Assembly: GCA_015680685.1 (NCBI GenBank)
Contig: MNCI01003637.1
Span: 306,460 to 369,565 of the forward strand
Length of the DNA: 63,106 bases
Direction: 5' to 3'
Origin: Gnetum montanum
Lineage: Eukaryota; Streptophyta; Gnetopsida; Gnetales; Gnetaceae
Shown one piece after another: positions 33,331-47,224 of the stretch. Within the stretch, counting starts at the first letter, position 1. The number at the start of each line of letters is the position of its first letter. A program made the position numbers and the translations under genes. Under the pieces are notes generated by a model. That model had not been told where the DNA came from. It did no database searches and saw only the letters and a list, made by a program, of their open reading frames with translations.

Positions 33331-34380
33331 AGTATTTTATATTACTAATTGAATTTTGGTAGCTTTTAGCATATACCCTCTAGAAGAAAGGATAGTAAAG
33401 AGTCATATTCTAACAATATGAAACAACAATTGCTTCAAACCGTGGTTAGCTTATTAAGCAATGGGAGTAGTAAATGTGAAGCCATAAGCATAGAATCTAA
33501 TAATGAAAGGATGATTCAACCATGTCACATGAGTGGATGAAGGAAATGAAGAGTTCCTTTGGTTTTTTTTAATTATATACCAACAAAAAGGAAGAATCAA
33601 GCTATATATTCACTTCAAGGTATAATATGCCATTGATAGAACAATTTACTTTAAGTAAAAGGTTGGGTGGTGTATAATATGATGTCGGATGACTTCAAAA
33701 AGGAGGTAGAGGATTTTTTTCATATTAAAATTTATTATTATAAGAATAAAGATGAATTTTATGCATTTTTGTAGGGTGATATGTTAATTCGTGAGTATAA
33801 TAGTAAGTTTTATAAATTGAGTAACTATGTTCCACACATTCTGAAAGATGATTAAGCACATGTGAAAAGGTTTATTAAGTCCCTAATACCATTCATAAAA
33901 CAATACATATTATCTTTTTTTATAATAGGATATAAGAAAACATGTGTGAATGCTTTACAAGTGGAAATGAATCTAGTGGAAGATGGTGTACAGGACATTT
34001 TTTTGAAGAATAATTCAAAGAGCAATCCTTCAACTCGAATTAATGAGAGAAGTAATGCTTCAAGAACTAAATATGAAAAGACCCATAAGTATTTTTTTAA
34101 CTTACTCTCAATATAAGAGTTAAGGTAACATAAGGACTTGTTTCTAATGTAAAGAGTCTAATCACATTAAGATAATATGTTCTAAACTCAAGGATAAGGA
34201 TAGACAACCCATAAACTATAATCAAAATGGTAAAGTATACAACATTATGGAAGTTTCTCAAGGAAAAGACATTAGAGCAATAGGAAGATACTACAACTTG
34301 CTGGAAACTTAACATGAGATGAAAAAAGGTGTGTCCACTTCTCTTATCTTCTAGTAGAAAGATTCTTAAGGAGGAAAGGA
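33331..34380 (+). pseudogene. E6 gag remnant
   Basis: Plus strand, 33690-34116. Shows EFYAFL (stop) GDMLIREYNSKFYKLSNYVPH, then FIKSLIPFIKQYI, the pattern of the retrotransposon gag capsid domain (F..L.QG.M.V.EY...F..LS.YAP.....E...RF..GL). A stop replaces the expected Gln in both GDM-side and DD-side positions. A C..C remnant may follow near 34130. Pol is absent. Confidence 0.7.
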
Positions 34381-36632
34381 TGTAATATCCTATGTTTCTA
34401 ATTCCTTATTTTGTGTTTATCTATCTTGCTTAAGTTGAGATTATTCTATGATTTAGCTTCAAATATGTATTTTGTACTTTATGCTTTTGAGGATTTGATT
34501 TGTAACCTTCTTCTAAATATTTTAGTTATGCTTTATCATTTATAAATGATGAATCCTGTTAATAAAAATTCTTGTTTTTATTTTATTTTTATTATCTTCC
34601 AATTTATTTTTATAAAATATAATGTTATTCATATTTTTAACTTACATTTGTACATTACTAATTACTTGATATCTTATTGCTAAGAATAGGTTGGTAGAAT
34701 CATGACATATGTTGTGGACCAAAGTTCAATATTTTTGAGATTATTATCTTTTTCAAAAACTTGCACAAGATTTATTCTATTTTTATTACAAGTGAACTTG
34801 GATTTTTCTTTGGTTATTAAACTCTTAGCTACCTTTTTCTTTATTTAATAAATTTATCAATCAAAGTTACTATTATGAACAATTTTTTTTATATTAACTT
34901 AGAAATCTCATAAGTATGTATAAATTCAAGGTTGTATGGTATTCTTTCATCCATTCAATTCAACAAATCTCTTTCATTGTTGAACCTTGGTATTACATTA
35001 GTATTTCAATGGATGTGATCTTGTATGTTGTAGGTCTTTTTAACCATCAAAGATAGAAAAACTAGTTACAAACTTCTAGTGATTTCTCCTAAAAATTCAT
35101 TATGTTTTCCCATGAAGTTATTATAATATTCATGCATTTATAATTCATAATGTATAATCTATTTTATGTTATTTGAGTTTAGTAATTTTAATTGACTTTC
35201 TTCTTTGAAATTTTCATTTTTTCTATTTTTTTGTAACATATTCTTATTATCATTCTATATGAACATGAGCCATGGTGAATAGTATTATGATTTATGGTGA
35301 GGCACCAATGGAAACCATGAGTTCTTATAAGGTCTTGATCAAGATCATGATCATACCATGAGTTATGGTCTTTGTAAGAACCCCAACGATAAGCTATATT
35401 ATGCATTTTTGTGGTTGTGGCATTTACCATGACTTATGATGAGGTCATGATCTATACCATGACCTAATCATGAGTCATGGTTAGGCAAAAATAACTGATG
35501 GTGAGATTCATGAGTTTTGGTAGCCTCTTGATACCATAACCTAACCACTAGTCATGGTCAATCTCCTATTTATGACCATGAACCATGGTCAACTCATGGT
35601 CTTTTATTTCAATCAAAACTTGGTAAGTTTCCATTCCTAACTCATCTAAGTCCTCTAGTATTATACTTCAGGGACTCTTTAATGTTTTAATTCTTTATTT
35701 ATGTATTGTATTGGGATGAATGAACAAGAATTTTGGGGAGTCTATGTTAGCCACTAGAACTTGACCCACAATGCCTATGATTGTATCCCAAGTTGTCTAG
35801 TCTAGGTATCAATAGATAGTCATTATAGAAGGTAGTGTTGGCTATCATACTTGACCTGCATTACCAATGATTATGTATATTTTGTGATCATGAGAAAGAA
35901 ATATGTGGGAATTTTTGCCTACTTACATTGCTTCTAATTATTCACATGATGTATTATTTGGTTTGATGATTTGGAATAATAAGAATAGATGAACCAAAAT
36001 GGGTGCTTCTTGGTATGACTTACTAAAAATTAGGTGGGGCTCAGCCAACTAGTTATTGAGAAGAATCAAATTATTAGAATACTTTTGGATAATCTATGGC
36101 CTTGAAACTCTCTTTGAAATCATGATTTTTGGCATTATGTATAGATTCTAATCTTGTGGTTCTTAAGATAATTTTTTTTGTAGCATGTAGTCCCATTCTC
36201 GTTTCTATTCTAGGTGCACTAATCTGGATGACTATTAGAAGGTTTTTAACTCTTTTTTCATGTTTGTATTTAGATTTAGGTGGCAAGAGCGAGAAGCTTT
36301 ATAGTTATTGGAGTTCAATTAATTGAGCTATCTCTCTCTGTTTTCCAATTGTAATCTATTTTAAGATTTGATGTATTGATGGACATAATGTATTGGAATG
36401 GATGTACTGATGAATTCTATTATTAACTCTTTTAAGATCATGGATTATATTATAATTTGTGAAATTTAATTTGTAATGAATTTTCTTTTATACCATGCAC
36501 TTTTTTTCTAAATTTTATAATGATTATGGTTGATTCTTCTTTAAATTTATAAGCATTATGATGTTACATGTCCTAGGTTTCAAGCTATGTGTATCTTAAT
36601 CATGGAATTCTTAAGTTAATTTTTTGGATGTG
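34381..36632 (+). repeat. E6 3' LTR (about 2.25 kb)
   Basis: Begins TGTAATATCCTATG after the polypurine tract; the end is placed by alignment with the first LTR near GGATGTGATA. Contains a dense ATGAC/CATGGT region at 35260-35605. No coding sequence. Confidence 0.65.
35260..35605. repeat. CATGA/TCATG-dense imperfect repeat block
   Basis: At least fifteen words of the ACCATGA, TCATGGT and CATGAGTCATGG type in both orientations, within the E6 LTR. Confidence 0.65.
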
Positions 36633-38551
36633 ATAGTATTACAACATTACCCATGTTAACAAAACAATAAAAGAATAATCTATCATAAGTACTTACACTA
36701 CTTTACTACTTGTTAAACTTCTAGCATCACATTATATAGAATTATTTACTTAAATGTCAATGATTTCCAAAACATCATTAGTTATTAAGCATAAAATAAA
36801 GTCCTAGGAAATACCTGCTTGCTACTCTTTGTTTATGCATATGATATATCTTTATTTTTTTTAATTATCAAATTCACATTATTTAATGATAAAAAAATAT
36901 TGTTGTTAGTATAGTCAATTTTTACATGTTTTTAAAAATATATCTAAAGATAATTCAAGTGATATCCATACTAAAGAATTACAAATTATAATTTAAAGTT
37001 TTTGAAGAATTTTGTTACATGTTATGTAAAATTTTAACAATTAATCATTCTTTGTTTACATATACCAAAGAGAGACTCATAAGCCCACGCAATGAGAACT
37101 AAGTTCAAGAATTTCTAATACATTAAATTATAGTATTCAAATCTTATTTTACTACAAATAAGTTGTTCCTCATCTTTCCATGATGTTAAGTACAGAAAAC
37201 CCATAAAGTTACCATGTATGGAACATGAAAAATTCTAATGTAGAATTATTGAGTTAGAATTCATGTTTACTTTAAGAATCTTTGCCACTAATTCAGTAGT
37301 TAATAAATTTGGTTATACATATATCATTTCATTACTACTAATTAGAGATATTGCAAGATCCCTTAGCTTTATTGATTTTATCTATCTTTATAGTATTATA
37401 ACATGGTCATTTATTTTATCCATCTTTACAATATTATAACATGGTTAATAATAATTTGAATTTCTATATGATATAAAAAAATTGTGATGTTTTACATTCC
37501 TAGTTTACATGAATTGCTATTTTGGTTTTATGTGATGGGTATCAATGGTTGTATGTTACCTTAAAAAAATAATTAATGGAAGGAAAATACTCTCACATTT
37601 TTTAGTAAGTACAATCCCAATCTCGTGATCAAGCTAATAAGATCAAGAAATACATATAATATAATATGTTGAAAAAAGTGAAAAAATTTATCATTTTATA
37701 TTAGTAATTCATTTTAGTTAATTTTGATGGATAATTTTACAATTTATAAATAGTAAAATTATGGTTTTTGGCATGGAATATTGATTTATGTAATCACTAA
37801 TAATAGATGCTACTCATATTGAAGACTTGATTAAAAATACTTATTAGATACATAAGATTCCATTGCATTATCATACTTACCCTAAAAATTGTGCACAATG
37901 GCAAAAGAGACTTGCATAAATGCAACCTTTACATAGGCCATGATTACAAGTACTTATTTCAAAATTATCTTGGAAATATAAAAAATTCAAATATGGATAT
38001 AGTTTCTACTATTATAAATGTGCACAAGGTTTTAATGGTTTGCATAATTTTTGTACAATGATTTTTTTAAAAATAAATATTGATATAATTAGAGTGGTGT
38101 GAATAATTGAGCCATATATATCATATGAGTGGCATGATTTATTATGCAAAAAAAAAATCTAAGGTATATATATTAATTTCATATGTATTTTATGCATGGT
38201 ACAAATTATAACATGATTTATAAAATATATATTACATGAATATTTGCATCATGTAAAAAACATATATGTTGTGAATAATCACATCATGTAAAAATATATA
38301 TGGAATGAGTAATTATACCATTTATATTTCTAACTAGAATTTAGATGACATAGGTGTTGCATTATTAATATAATTCAATAGGTGTAAAATAAATTACAAC
38401 TTTGATAATTATTAGAGACAAAAGTATATATGCTAAAATGATATTATTCCATATACATGTATATATAACATTAATTAATACAAGAGGCATGACTAATCAT
38501 GCCTTTAATGAGCTAATTTCTTATAGTAATTGATGCTTCATAGCTCTTCAA
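36633..38551. other. AT-rich sequence, nothing recognised
   Basis: No open frame with family motifs, no RNA gene and no clear terminal repeats were seen on either strand. Probably older decayed repeat. Confidence 0.4.
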
Positions 38552-38951
38552 NNNNNNNNNNNNNNNNNNNNNNNNNNNNNNNNNNNNNNNNNNNNNNNNN
38601 NNNNNNNNNNNNNNNNNNNNNNNNNNNNNNNNNNNNNNNNNNNNNNNNNNNNNNNNNNNNNNNNNNNNNNNNNNNNNNNNNNNNNNNNNNNNNNNNNNNN
38701 NNNNNNNNNNNNNNNNNNNNNNNNNNNNNNNNNNNNNNNNNNNNNNNNNNNNNNNNNNNNNNNNNNNNNNNNNNNNNNNNNNNNNNNNNNNNNNNNNNNN
38801 NNNNNNNNNNNNNNNNNNNNNNNNNNNNNNNNNNNNNNNNNNNNNNNNNNNNNNNNNNNNNNNNNNNNNNNNNNNNNNNNNNNNNNNNNNNNNNNNNNNN
38901 NNNNNNNNNNNNNNNNNNNNNNNNNNNNNNNNNNNNNNNNNNNNNNNNNNN
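38552..38951. other. Assembly gap (400 N)
   Basis: The round length suggests an estimated gap. It hides most of the E3 3' LTR. Confidence 0.99.
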
Positions 38952-39169
38952 CTCGAAGTGGTCATGCTTATGTTCATTAACAATTGGAAATTAAGTGCTT
39001 AATTAAAGTGCATTAAAGTAAAATGCGTTAAAGGAAACATTAATATATTCTTAGTGCTATAAGGATTATCAAAAGAGATTGTCTTTATTTCCATCACACT
39101 ACTATGCTCAAGTATATTAGTGCTCAAATAAAGATCTATACACACTTAGAATCTTGTTGTGGACACTCA
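38952..39169 (-). repeat. E3 3' LTR remnant
   Basis: Matches 47625-47853 of the E3 5' LTR. The U3 part beyond GTGGACACTCAG is missing and 3' UTR sequence follows at once. Confidence 0.75.
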
Positions 39170-41205
39170 GAAATGAAGACTCATCCTCAAGTGAACAAAA
39201 GGAGGAACAAGTTATTTACAAGATATTAGGTAGGTATGGGATTATTGATTAACATGTAGACTGACTTAGATGGAACAAAAAAACTCTAAGTTCCCGAGTG
39301 TATGGATTACAAAATTTTACAAAATTGGGTGTTCATGACATGAGAAGTGAACACCCTAGACAAAACTAACATCCAACTCCTTTGGTAGCTAAAGAGTTAG
39401 GGATAAGATTCAACGATCATGAATAGTCCTCATGACATGGTGCTACTACTTATCCTTTGATGAAGATATTCCTACTTCTAGTTCACACTTCCCACTGCAA
39501 TCAAAACAAAATTTTTGATTAGTGTGCAATGTGTAACATAGAGCTTTTAAGTATCTTCTCTCGTTGGTGGTTACACTTGGCTAGGTTGTGATTATCGTAG
39601 ATTGATTTCATTAATAGTGTGAGTGGAAAAGTTGAAAAATAGGTGAAATGGATACGCGGTACATTAAATTATAGAAGTTCAAATGCAATGAAATTTTTGA
39701 AGAGGGTTTAAGAATTCACAATAATGGAACGAGGATTTACTAAAAAACATTATAAAGATGTGCACAGTTGGATGTCACTGATGAGGTATGCAAAAGGATT
39801 TCATTGCAAGAATGTATAAGGGTAAAGAACTTAAGTAACCCAATCAAAAGATATGCAAGTGGGTCCTTCCCAAAGTAGGCATAGGCCTTTCCTTGCCTTT
39901 GCATAACTTCAAACTAAGGAGTTCATGGGCCCCATGGATAATTAATAATTATGGAGTGTTAAAGAAAAAACCTTGGAAGAAAATACCTAAGAATTTTGAC
40001 ACATCAAACCATGACATTAAACAAGAATATGAAATCAGTAGTGAGGTGAGACATGGATAACATAAGTGGATGAGAGAGAGAGTGGAATGGAGTTTCCAAC
40101 TAAGGTCACATGAAGTCCCTTGTAAAGGTCATGTTTAAATGACCTAATAAAATTCATCCTTAGTTCAAACCAAAAAAAAACCATGTTTAGTGACATCACA
40201 TTTCCATTCTAAGATCATTCCACCCACCTAATATACAAGAGTACTCATGCAAAACAACCATCATTCCTTATTAAAGAAGAAAAAAGAAGTAGGATGTGAG
40301 GAAGGGCCTTAGTTAGAGGGGAACTTTAAACATGGGTATCATGTCTTTCTAGTCCCATAATTAGCTTATAGCTTGTTTATTTTGTATAAGAGATGTGCTT
40401 TGAATTCCCATCATTTTTTTTAGTTTTTTTATGATGATGGAAACCACACCATGCAAAGAATTATTCAACTTCCTATTATTAGTCAACATAGAACAGTAAG
40501 AAATCCTTGAACACACACATGCACCCATGTAAGTAGAAAGGCACAAAGAGTACCAAATCCCCTTGAAGTCACACCCTATTCAAACCTTTGAATCCTTTCC
40601 AAATCTAGAAACTACCAAAGCCACAAATTTGTTAAAGTTTTATTAATGAAAAAGATACTACACATTTCTAGAACAAGAAAAACCATAGAGTTTAGGAATG
40701 GGTGGATGTTATGAACTCATTTCCTATTGCATGAAAGGGAAACCATGTCCTAGTTATTAGTAACAAAATTCAAAACTAGAATCTAGATACCAACAATCAA
40801 ATAACTAGATAGCACATGCCCACATCAATCCAACACACTGTACCTAGTTGGCAATATGGCATGTTATTATTAAAACATAATAAGAAAATCAAATCCCAAG
40901 AAAGGACAATATATAAGAACTTGTAAAATACTTAAGAAAAACAAAATGTACTAATGATGTTGTAAAATGAAAATCTTGAAAAAATTAATAATGTAAAAAC
41001 AAAAAGGTGTAAGATAAATAATTTGCAAAATAAAAAGTTGTAAAAGTAATAACGTGTAAAAAAAAGATGAAAAACTAAGGAGCTACTTATATAGTTAGCA
41101 TGGATGGTTATCTCCCCCATAACTAACTAGAAAGAAGGAGATACAAAATATTGAGCATGGTTGTCCATCCAACAAGGTGTTTTTTGTATTAACTAGCTTA
41201 TGCTC
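39170..41205 (-). other. E3 3' untranslated region
   Basis: No gene was recognised. Homologous to E2 19775-21480 block by block: ACTCATCCTCAAGT (39180), GGTGTTCATGACATG (39328), CCACACCATGCAAAG (40443), CCTTGAAGTCACACCC (40561). Confidence 0.65.
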
Positions 41206-42650
41206 ATGGAAAGGTTAGACTTATTGTATGTTGATTAGCTATTTCTTGTATAGGTTCTCAGGTTTGTAGATCACCATGGCTCTAGAAGAAAAAGTTTTGT
41301 AAATTATATAAGGTCCTTCCCACAATTTCTAGAACTTAGTTCATTGAGGCACATGTGTGGGGTTCCAGTAGAGGACCTTATCTCTTAGTTGAAATTTAAC
41401 TTTCCTGATTTTAAGATCATGGTGCCTTTTGTTGAATGCCTTGTGCACCTTGTTAGATGACAGGGCAACCAATCAGTTTTCATCTAGCAAGTTGAGATTC
41501 ATTAATATTTCTTTTTGTGATAGACTTAAGTCAAGATCAGGTCACAAGTTTTTGAAAGTGTATAGAGCTCAGATTGAATAGGAAGTATCAGTAATTTTCT
41601 ATACACTAGCTCATAGGGAGAATAGCCTATAGAAAGTTTCCATGTTGAGTAGTAGACCCAAAGGGCATCATTGAGTTTTGTGTTCTAATATTTCCTATAT
41701 TTTCTGATAGTTTTTATTAGTATATTTGTGATTTTCATATTGGTAACCTCAGCTTGATCATTGGCTTGGGGGTGGTAGGGTGTTGTTAGTTTATGTTCAA
41801 CCCCCAAGAATTGCATAAGCTTCTAAAAGGTAGTGCCTATAAAGTGAGTTTCATTATTAGAAATTAATGCACATGGCACACCAAACCTATTTACCACATT
41901 TTGTTGTACAAATTGAGTAGCAGTAGAAGATGTACAATTGGTGATGGTTACTACTTATACCCATTTCATATAATAGTCAACAATGACTATGATGTATGCC
42001 TTTCCATTTAACATGGATGTGATGGAACCCATGAAATCCATGCCCTAGATGTTAAAGGGTTCTAATGGTTGGATCAACTATTGAGGTTCCTCCATTCGAG
42101 TAGTCATTCCACCATCTTGTTGACAACATTCATAAGAGCGCACATATTGATGAGCATCCCTAAAGATTATTGGCTAATAATACTTTGCCATTAGGACTTT
42201 AAAGGTCATGCATCTTCCAGCATAGTGGCCCCCACAAGGAACTTTATGAGAACTTTGAAGAATGTGTAATTGACCAGCATCAAGGATGTACCAACAAACT
42301 AGGCCATCAGTGCACACCATGTAGAGGTGTCTGTTAATCTTCATGAAGCATTTTACTTAGTGAAGAAACTATTTTTTTCTTCTAGTGTTCCAACCCTTGT
42401 GGCATCTCCTAGTTGAGAAAATAGGTGAGAAATCCATCATGCCATTTAGGCTTAGTAGGTAATTGTTTAGTTATAGCTTTGACAAAGAGGAGTTCATTAG
42501 AAAATGGATCAAATAGTGGGCTTTCCTCCTCTTTATTATCCCACCTCAACTAAGACAAGTGGTCAGTGATCACATTCTCAATGTTTTTTCAATCTACCAT
42601 CATAAGATCTAATTCTTGTAAAATCACCAACCACTGTATGATCTAACTAA
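41206..42650 (-). pseudogene. E3 integrase and remnant of RNase H end
   Basis: Minus strand. First-Asp region near 42030 (D.MGSI type), a second region near 41860, and PYHPQANDQAEVTN near 41735-41775, where the catalytic Glu is kept (GAG) but Gly has become Asp. The C-terminus lies near 41280-41400. The RNase H tail (ENVI.DHLS) is near 42550. Many stops. Confidence 0.72.
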
Positions 42651-43620
42651 TCTTCATAACATGAAATGGTTTAGATTAGTTAGGTGCTTATAGAATTGGA
42701 GTTTCTACAAGCTTCTCCTTTATTTGCTGGAATGCTTTTTCACATTCTGTGGTTTGGAAAAATGGAGCATCTTTCTTTGTCAGCTCAACCAATAGTTTTG
42801 TGATCTTAGAGAAATTATTTATGAATCACTAGTAGTTGCCAGTATTTCCAAGGAATTATTAAACATTTTTGAAGTTTCTGGTTGGTGGGCTATTCCTTAG
42901 ATGAACCTTATTTTTTTAGGGTTGACCTTAATTCCTACTTGTAATATTTTGTTCCCCAACACAATGCCCTCCTTGACCATTAGATGACTCTTTTACCAAT
43001 TAAGCCATAAATTTGTTTCAACACATCATTTTAGCACCTACACAAGGTGGTCCAAGGTGTGCTAAAATGTAGCTTCATAGGTGGAAAAGTCATCCATAAA
43101 GACTTCCACATTGCTATTGATCTGTTATTAAGAAAATGCTAATGACTAGGCATTGGAATGTAACAAGGGCATTACATAGACTAAAAGGCATCTTGTGATA
43201 TGCCAAATTTCCCCAAGGACTCATGAATGTTGTTTTGGCCTAGTCCTCTAGCATAATTTGGATTTGGTTATAGCGACTATAACCATCCAAAAAACTGTAG
43301 AAGTAATGCCCAAATATTGTGTCTAACATCAATCAATGAATGATAATGGAAAATGGTCCTTGAATGTTTTCATATTCAGTAGTTGAAAATCAATGTAGAC
43401 CCACCACTTACCACATTTCTTTGGTACAATAACAAGTGGACTAACCCACTCACTATCCACAATGGGATAGATAAACCCTATCTTGAGGGGTTGTTTGATT
43501 TCCTCCTTGATGATTTACTTTAGTTTGGGATTTAATCACCTTTGTGGCTATGTTTTTGGCTTCATGGAAGAATCAGTGTAGATATGATGCTAGCATATCC
43601 TAGGATCAATCCCAATGAGT
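42651..43620 (-). pseudogene. E3 reverse transcriptase; RNase H deleted
   Basis: Minus strand. Catalytic FMDD at 43089-43100 followed by FST, and the fingers region near 43250-43480. Compared with E2, about 240 bp of RNase H (E2 23030-23280) is missing at about 42640-42665. Frameshifts and stops throughout. Confidence 0.75.
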
Positions 43621-44520
43621 TCTAGATATGACCAAGCAAGGGCTATTGACCATTTTTCAACCACATTTAACAACATCTATTTCTATTCTGGAGCAAGATT
43701 GGCAATGATTATTACCAGCTTTCCATTTTCCAAGAATACATATTCCATGTCAGTCAATAAAGTTTTTAATTCAAGGGGCTCTTGCTTGAAATTTTTAAGA
43801 ATTTCCAACTTTGCCTAATAGATATCATCATTTGCATTATCAGAGAGTTGGTGATGAACTTACTCAAGTTCATCCATGCCTATGACATATGCACATGTAA
43901 AGCTCTTGGTAGGTTTCATGCAAAGTGTGCTACTTTTAGAATTAGTGATCAACCACTAGGTGCCCTCTTGTTTTATCATTGCTACATATAGACACCTTTG
44001 AATATCAACTTTTGGTGCACACTACTTACATGCAAAGATGGATGCTTGTTTCACTGCTCAGAGTTTTTGCACACAATTGTAGCCTATATCACTATACGTG
44101 ATGCATGGAACTCGCTTCTTCTTGATCTTCTCAAATGCATTTTCTTTAGATATTTCTAGGGAAAGATCTTTGATGCCCATTTTTGCATCAATGATGCTCA
44201 ACCATGTCCTTCCCATGATGATTGGGAAGTTCCCATTACAGATCTCCACCTTGATTAATAGGAAGTTAGTTGGATAAGATTACCCATAGATAGTGGTCAT
44301 AATGGCTTTCACAAGTCTCCATGGAATAGTAATGGATTGATCTTCCAATTCCAATATGATATTGATCTTCTTTAGAGGAGGTAGGTTCCATGTAGTATAC
44401 AACTCATATAAAATCAAGTTGACACTAAAACCTAAATTAAGAAGAGCCTTACATGGTTCATTCTTAGTAATTTGCAAATAAATAAGAGGACTCCTAGGCT
44501 TAGCTAATTTCTTGGGAAGG
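43621..44520 (-). pseudogene. E3 protease and pre-RT linker
   Basis: Minus strand. The active site reads LLNLGFSVNLIL near 44410-44440 (Asp replaced by Asn), followed by WNLPPLKKINI and DQSITIP, then FPIIMGRTWLSIIDAKMGIK near 44180-44235. A Cys-rich end lies near 44060-44100. Confidence 0.78.
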
Positions 44521-47000
44521 TTTCTAGCATAGATCTAATCAGATACCACATGAGTAAGAATAATAGTATGGATCTTAGGTGGTATTTGGTTTGAAGGGGA
44601 CTTGAAGGAATTTGATATAGAAAAAAACAAAGAAATAGTATTGCCAATTGTAGGTGTATGTGAGGGCTTAGGAAGATTATTGGAATAGAAGAATGGTCTT
44701 TTCTTAGATCGAGTGTTTGAACCATTCGGTTGATGAACTAGTTGTAAATTAACAATCCTAGTAGCATTGCATTGTTATAGTTGAGTTGGGAGTTCTCCTT
44801 GCATAGATGGAGTAGGTGATAGTTGTGCATAGGATGGAGGAGCATGTGCAAAAATAGGATGAGGATAAGGGTAAAAAGTGGTATCCCTCCTTGCATGTGG
44901 AGAATGAGTTCTATAATAATCAAAAGGATAGTAATGACCTTGAAAAGTAGAAATGTGACTATAAGAGTCATGTGGAGACAAGGGTGGTTGAATGTAATAC
45001 TCATATGGATTAGGTTTTTTATAAGGATATGGCTATCTTGGTGGTGCTAACGTCCATGACTATGGTTGCTATCATTGTTGATACTGCTCATATGATTGCG
45101 GTGGAGTTCCACTTAGATAATACTATTATTACTAGTGGAACTACCTAGAATTTCCTTGAGGATAAGGTAATCTTCTAGGTGTTTTCCTTTATGCTAGTCA
45201 TGGATTCAAGGAATATGCCCTAGATTCTTGTAAGTGTGACATAATAGGATAACATCCCTTAAGATGTTTATAATGGTAGATGTCACATCCATCATCATCA
45301 TCTTAGTCACTTTCCACAACTCTCCTACCACAGCAATCTTGCCCTTACCTTTTTGATAGGCATGCTCAGCTTTTGTGCACATCTTGCACTCATGATCACT
45401 ACCTTTTTCCTTAGACTCTTCAGTAATTTTTAGGATAGCTTTAAAGATGCTATCTATAAAGTCCCATAACTAATCAACCTTAGCTATAATTTTAAATTGA
45501 AAATTTTGAAGTAGCAAGGTTTTCTTATTCACCATCTCATTAAGTGATGATTCTTCCTCACTATCATAGAATATAACCTCTAGCTTGTGAATGGAAGGAT
45601 CATGGTTGTACTCTTTTGTACTTTCTCATTTTCTTAATTCTTTTTTCCTTTTTTCTACTTGCTCAATAAATCTTTGGATCTGATGGATGTTTAATTTTGA
45701 CAATCTCCCTTAGGCATAGATGCCTAGGGTTCTCCTTATTTCTAATCAAAGCCCATCTACAATGTGGTGAAGTTGGTCTAGTTGAGAATAAACATGGCTA
45801 GGACTTCTATGTATTAAGAAATAGTATTAGCCTATGGAAACATCCAAGGGCTCATGTGTTCCTTGTTTTCATCCTTGGATTTTCCATCTCAAATTGGACA
45901 CTTGAGAGTATGTTTGATATTTTTCATTGAACAATTTAAGCATTGTACTTCATCATTTGATATATTTTGCTTCTACAGACTAGTACTAGTTTTTTGCTTC
46001 TTTAATGAGTGTCCTTGAAAATAACTTAAGCTTTTTCCACTCATTTTATATGTTTTGCAAGGCACATGCATCTTGAAAAGCTTAGAGATGGTTTTGTGAA
46101 TCTGAGTTATATCCCCCTTTGAACTAAAAGATATTATTCATGTCTAGCTGCTTAATCTAACTATCTTTTACAAGCCTTGTGGAAATTTTTACTACCTCAA
46201 CAAGGTTTAGCATACTCTAGGTAGAAAGTAAAGGCTCATTGAGGCCATGATTCTAATGTCTACAATTCCCTCTACTACCCCTTCATTCATGATGATAGAT
46301 CTCTGTTGAATGCTTGCACCCTTAGTCTTAACCTACCTGATAGTTCCTTTGGTTATCTTGATCGTATTGGTCACCACCATCATGGTCGTATCCCCTATGA
46401 TTGTGATCAAATCCAGAAGAAGAAGATGTTGATGATAAAGATAAAGAGGAAGGAGGATTAGCACCATCATAGTGCCTACTACCCCCTCTTTGGTGATTGT
46501 GGCCATGATCATGATCTTGTTTATTATTTACATCCCTACCTTGACTCTCCTCCTTAGATACTCCTTTGTCATTGGATCCATTCTTGCTAGAACTAGGATT
46601 GTGGGTTGTGGATTGTAGGTTTTGGTTTTAATCTCATCCACCAAAGTCAAAGAGAGGAAGGGTTTTCCACCATATTTTTGGTACAGAAGGAGTGAGGAAT
46701 CAGTGAATCACTTTCCCTTCATAGATTCATAGTGTTGTTCTAGCTGTTGATCCCTAACATGTTGTGCCTTAGTGGGATGCTAATCCCTGGCATCACTATC
46801 TTGTATAACATACTTAGCATAAAGTTCTTGGAGTTCCAATTGTATTATCATTTGTTGGAGCATCACAACAATAGATCAATTGAGTAGCAACATGTTGTTA
46901 CCCTCCATGTCACACCACCATAGCTATTCATCCTACTATAGAATGAAGGTGAAGTTGGGTACATACTCATCAAGATGAGCATATACCACTTAGTATTGTT
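44521..47000 (-). pseudogene. E3 gag (degraded)
   Basis: Same layout as E2 gag: Pro/His-rich C-terminus (44738-45004), a zinc-like CDIYHYKHLKGC motif near 45250-45290 with one Cys lost, and a capsid region near 45700-46200. A His/Asp-rich linker at 46250-46560 is expanded (GATCATG and ATGATG words). Confidence 0.65.
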
Positions 47001-47205
47001 GAGGCACCTATTGATGAACTTCGTCAGACTTGGATGGAGAATTTCTCCTATGAGAAGAAAAAATTTTATGTTAGAAAATAAAATCATAGTGTGCTTTGTA
47101 AAATTATTGTAGTAATTTTAATATATGATATGAATCTAAGGTTCATTCCAAAAATTTTGAGTAATTTTCACTAAGTCCTATATAGTGCATGTAACAACTA
47201 AAAGG

Positions 47206-47223
47206 TCCTTGATAACAACACCA
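47206..47223 (-). other. E3 primer-binding site (decayed tRNA-Asp)
   Basis: TCCTTGATAACAACACCA matches the tRNA-Asp 3' end at 11 of 18 bases; all seven differences are transitions. Confidence 0.65.
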
Positions 47224-47224
47224 A

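Larger units (their letters stand above)
32588..36632 (+). mobile_element. E6: Ty3/gypsy relic with partial LTR, gag remnant and full LTR
   Basis: 32588-33311 aligns with the 3' third of 34381-36632 (for example the GGTGCATCAATGTGG/GGTGCACTAATCTGG and AAGTTAATTTTT blocks). Between them lie a primer-site-like sequence and gag only. A polypurine stretch GGAGGAAAGGA at 34370-34380 directly precedes TGTAATATCC, a classic gypsy PPT/LTR junction. Pol is deleted or was never present. The first LTR is cut at its left side by the E5 LTR. Confidence 0.7.

Noticed and set aside
36129-36326. Small membrane protein ORF in the E6 LTR
   Set aside because: Lies wholly within an LTR, is AT-driven hydrophobic sequence and is not conserved in the other LTR.
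38513-38994. Long ORFs across the 400-base gap
   Set aside because: Artefacts of Ns.
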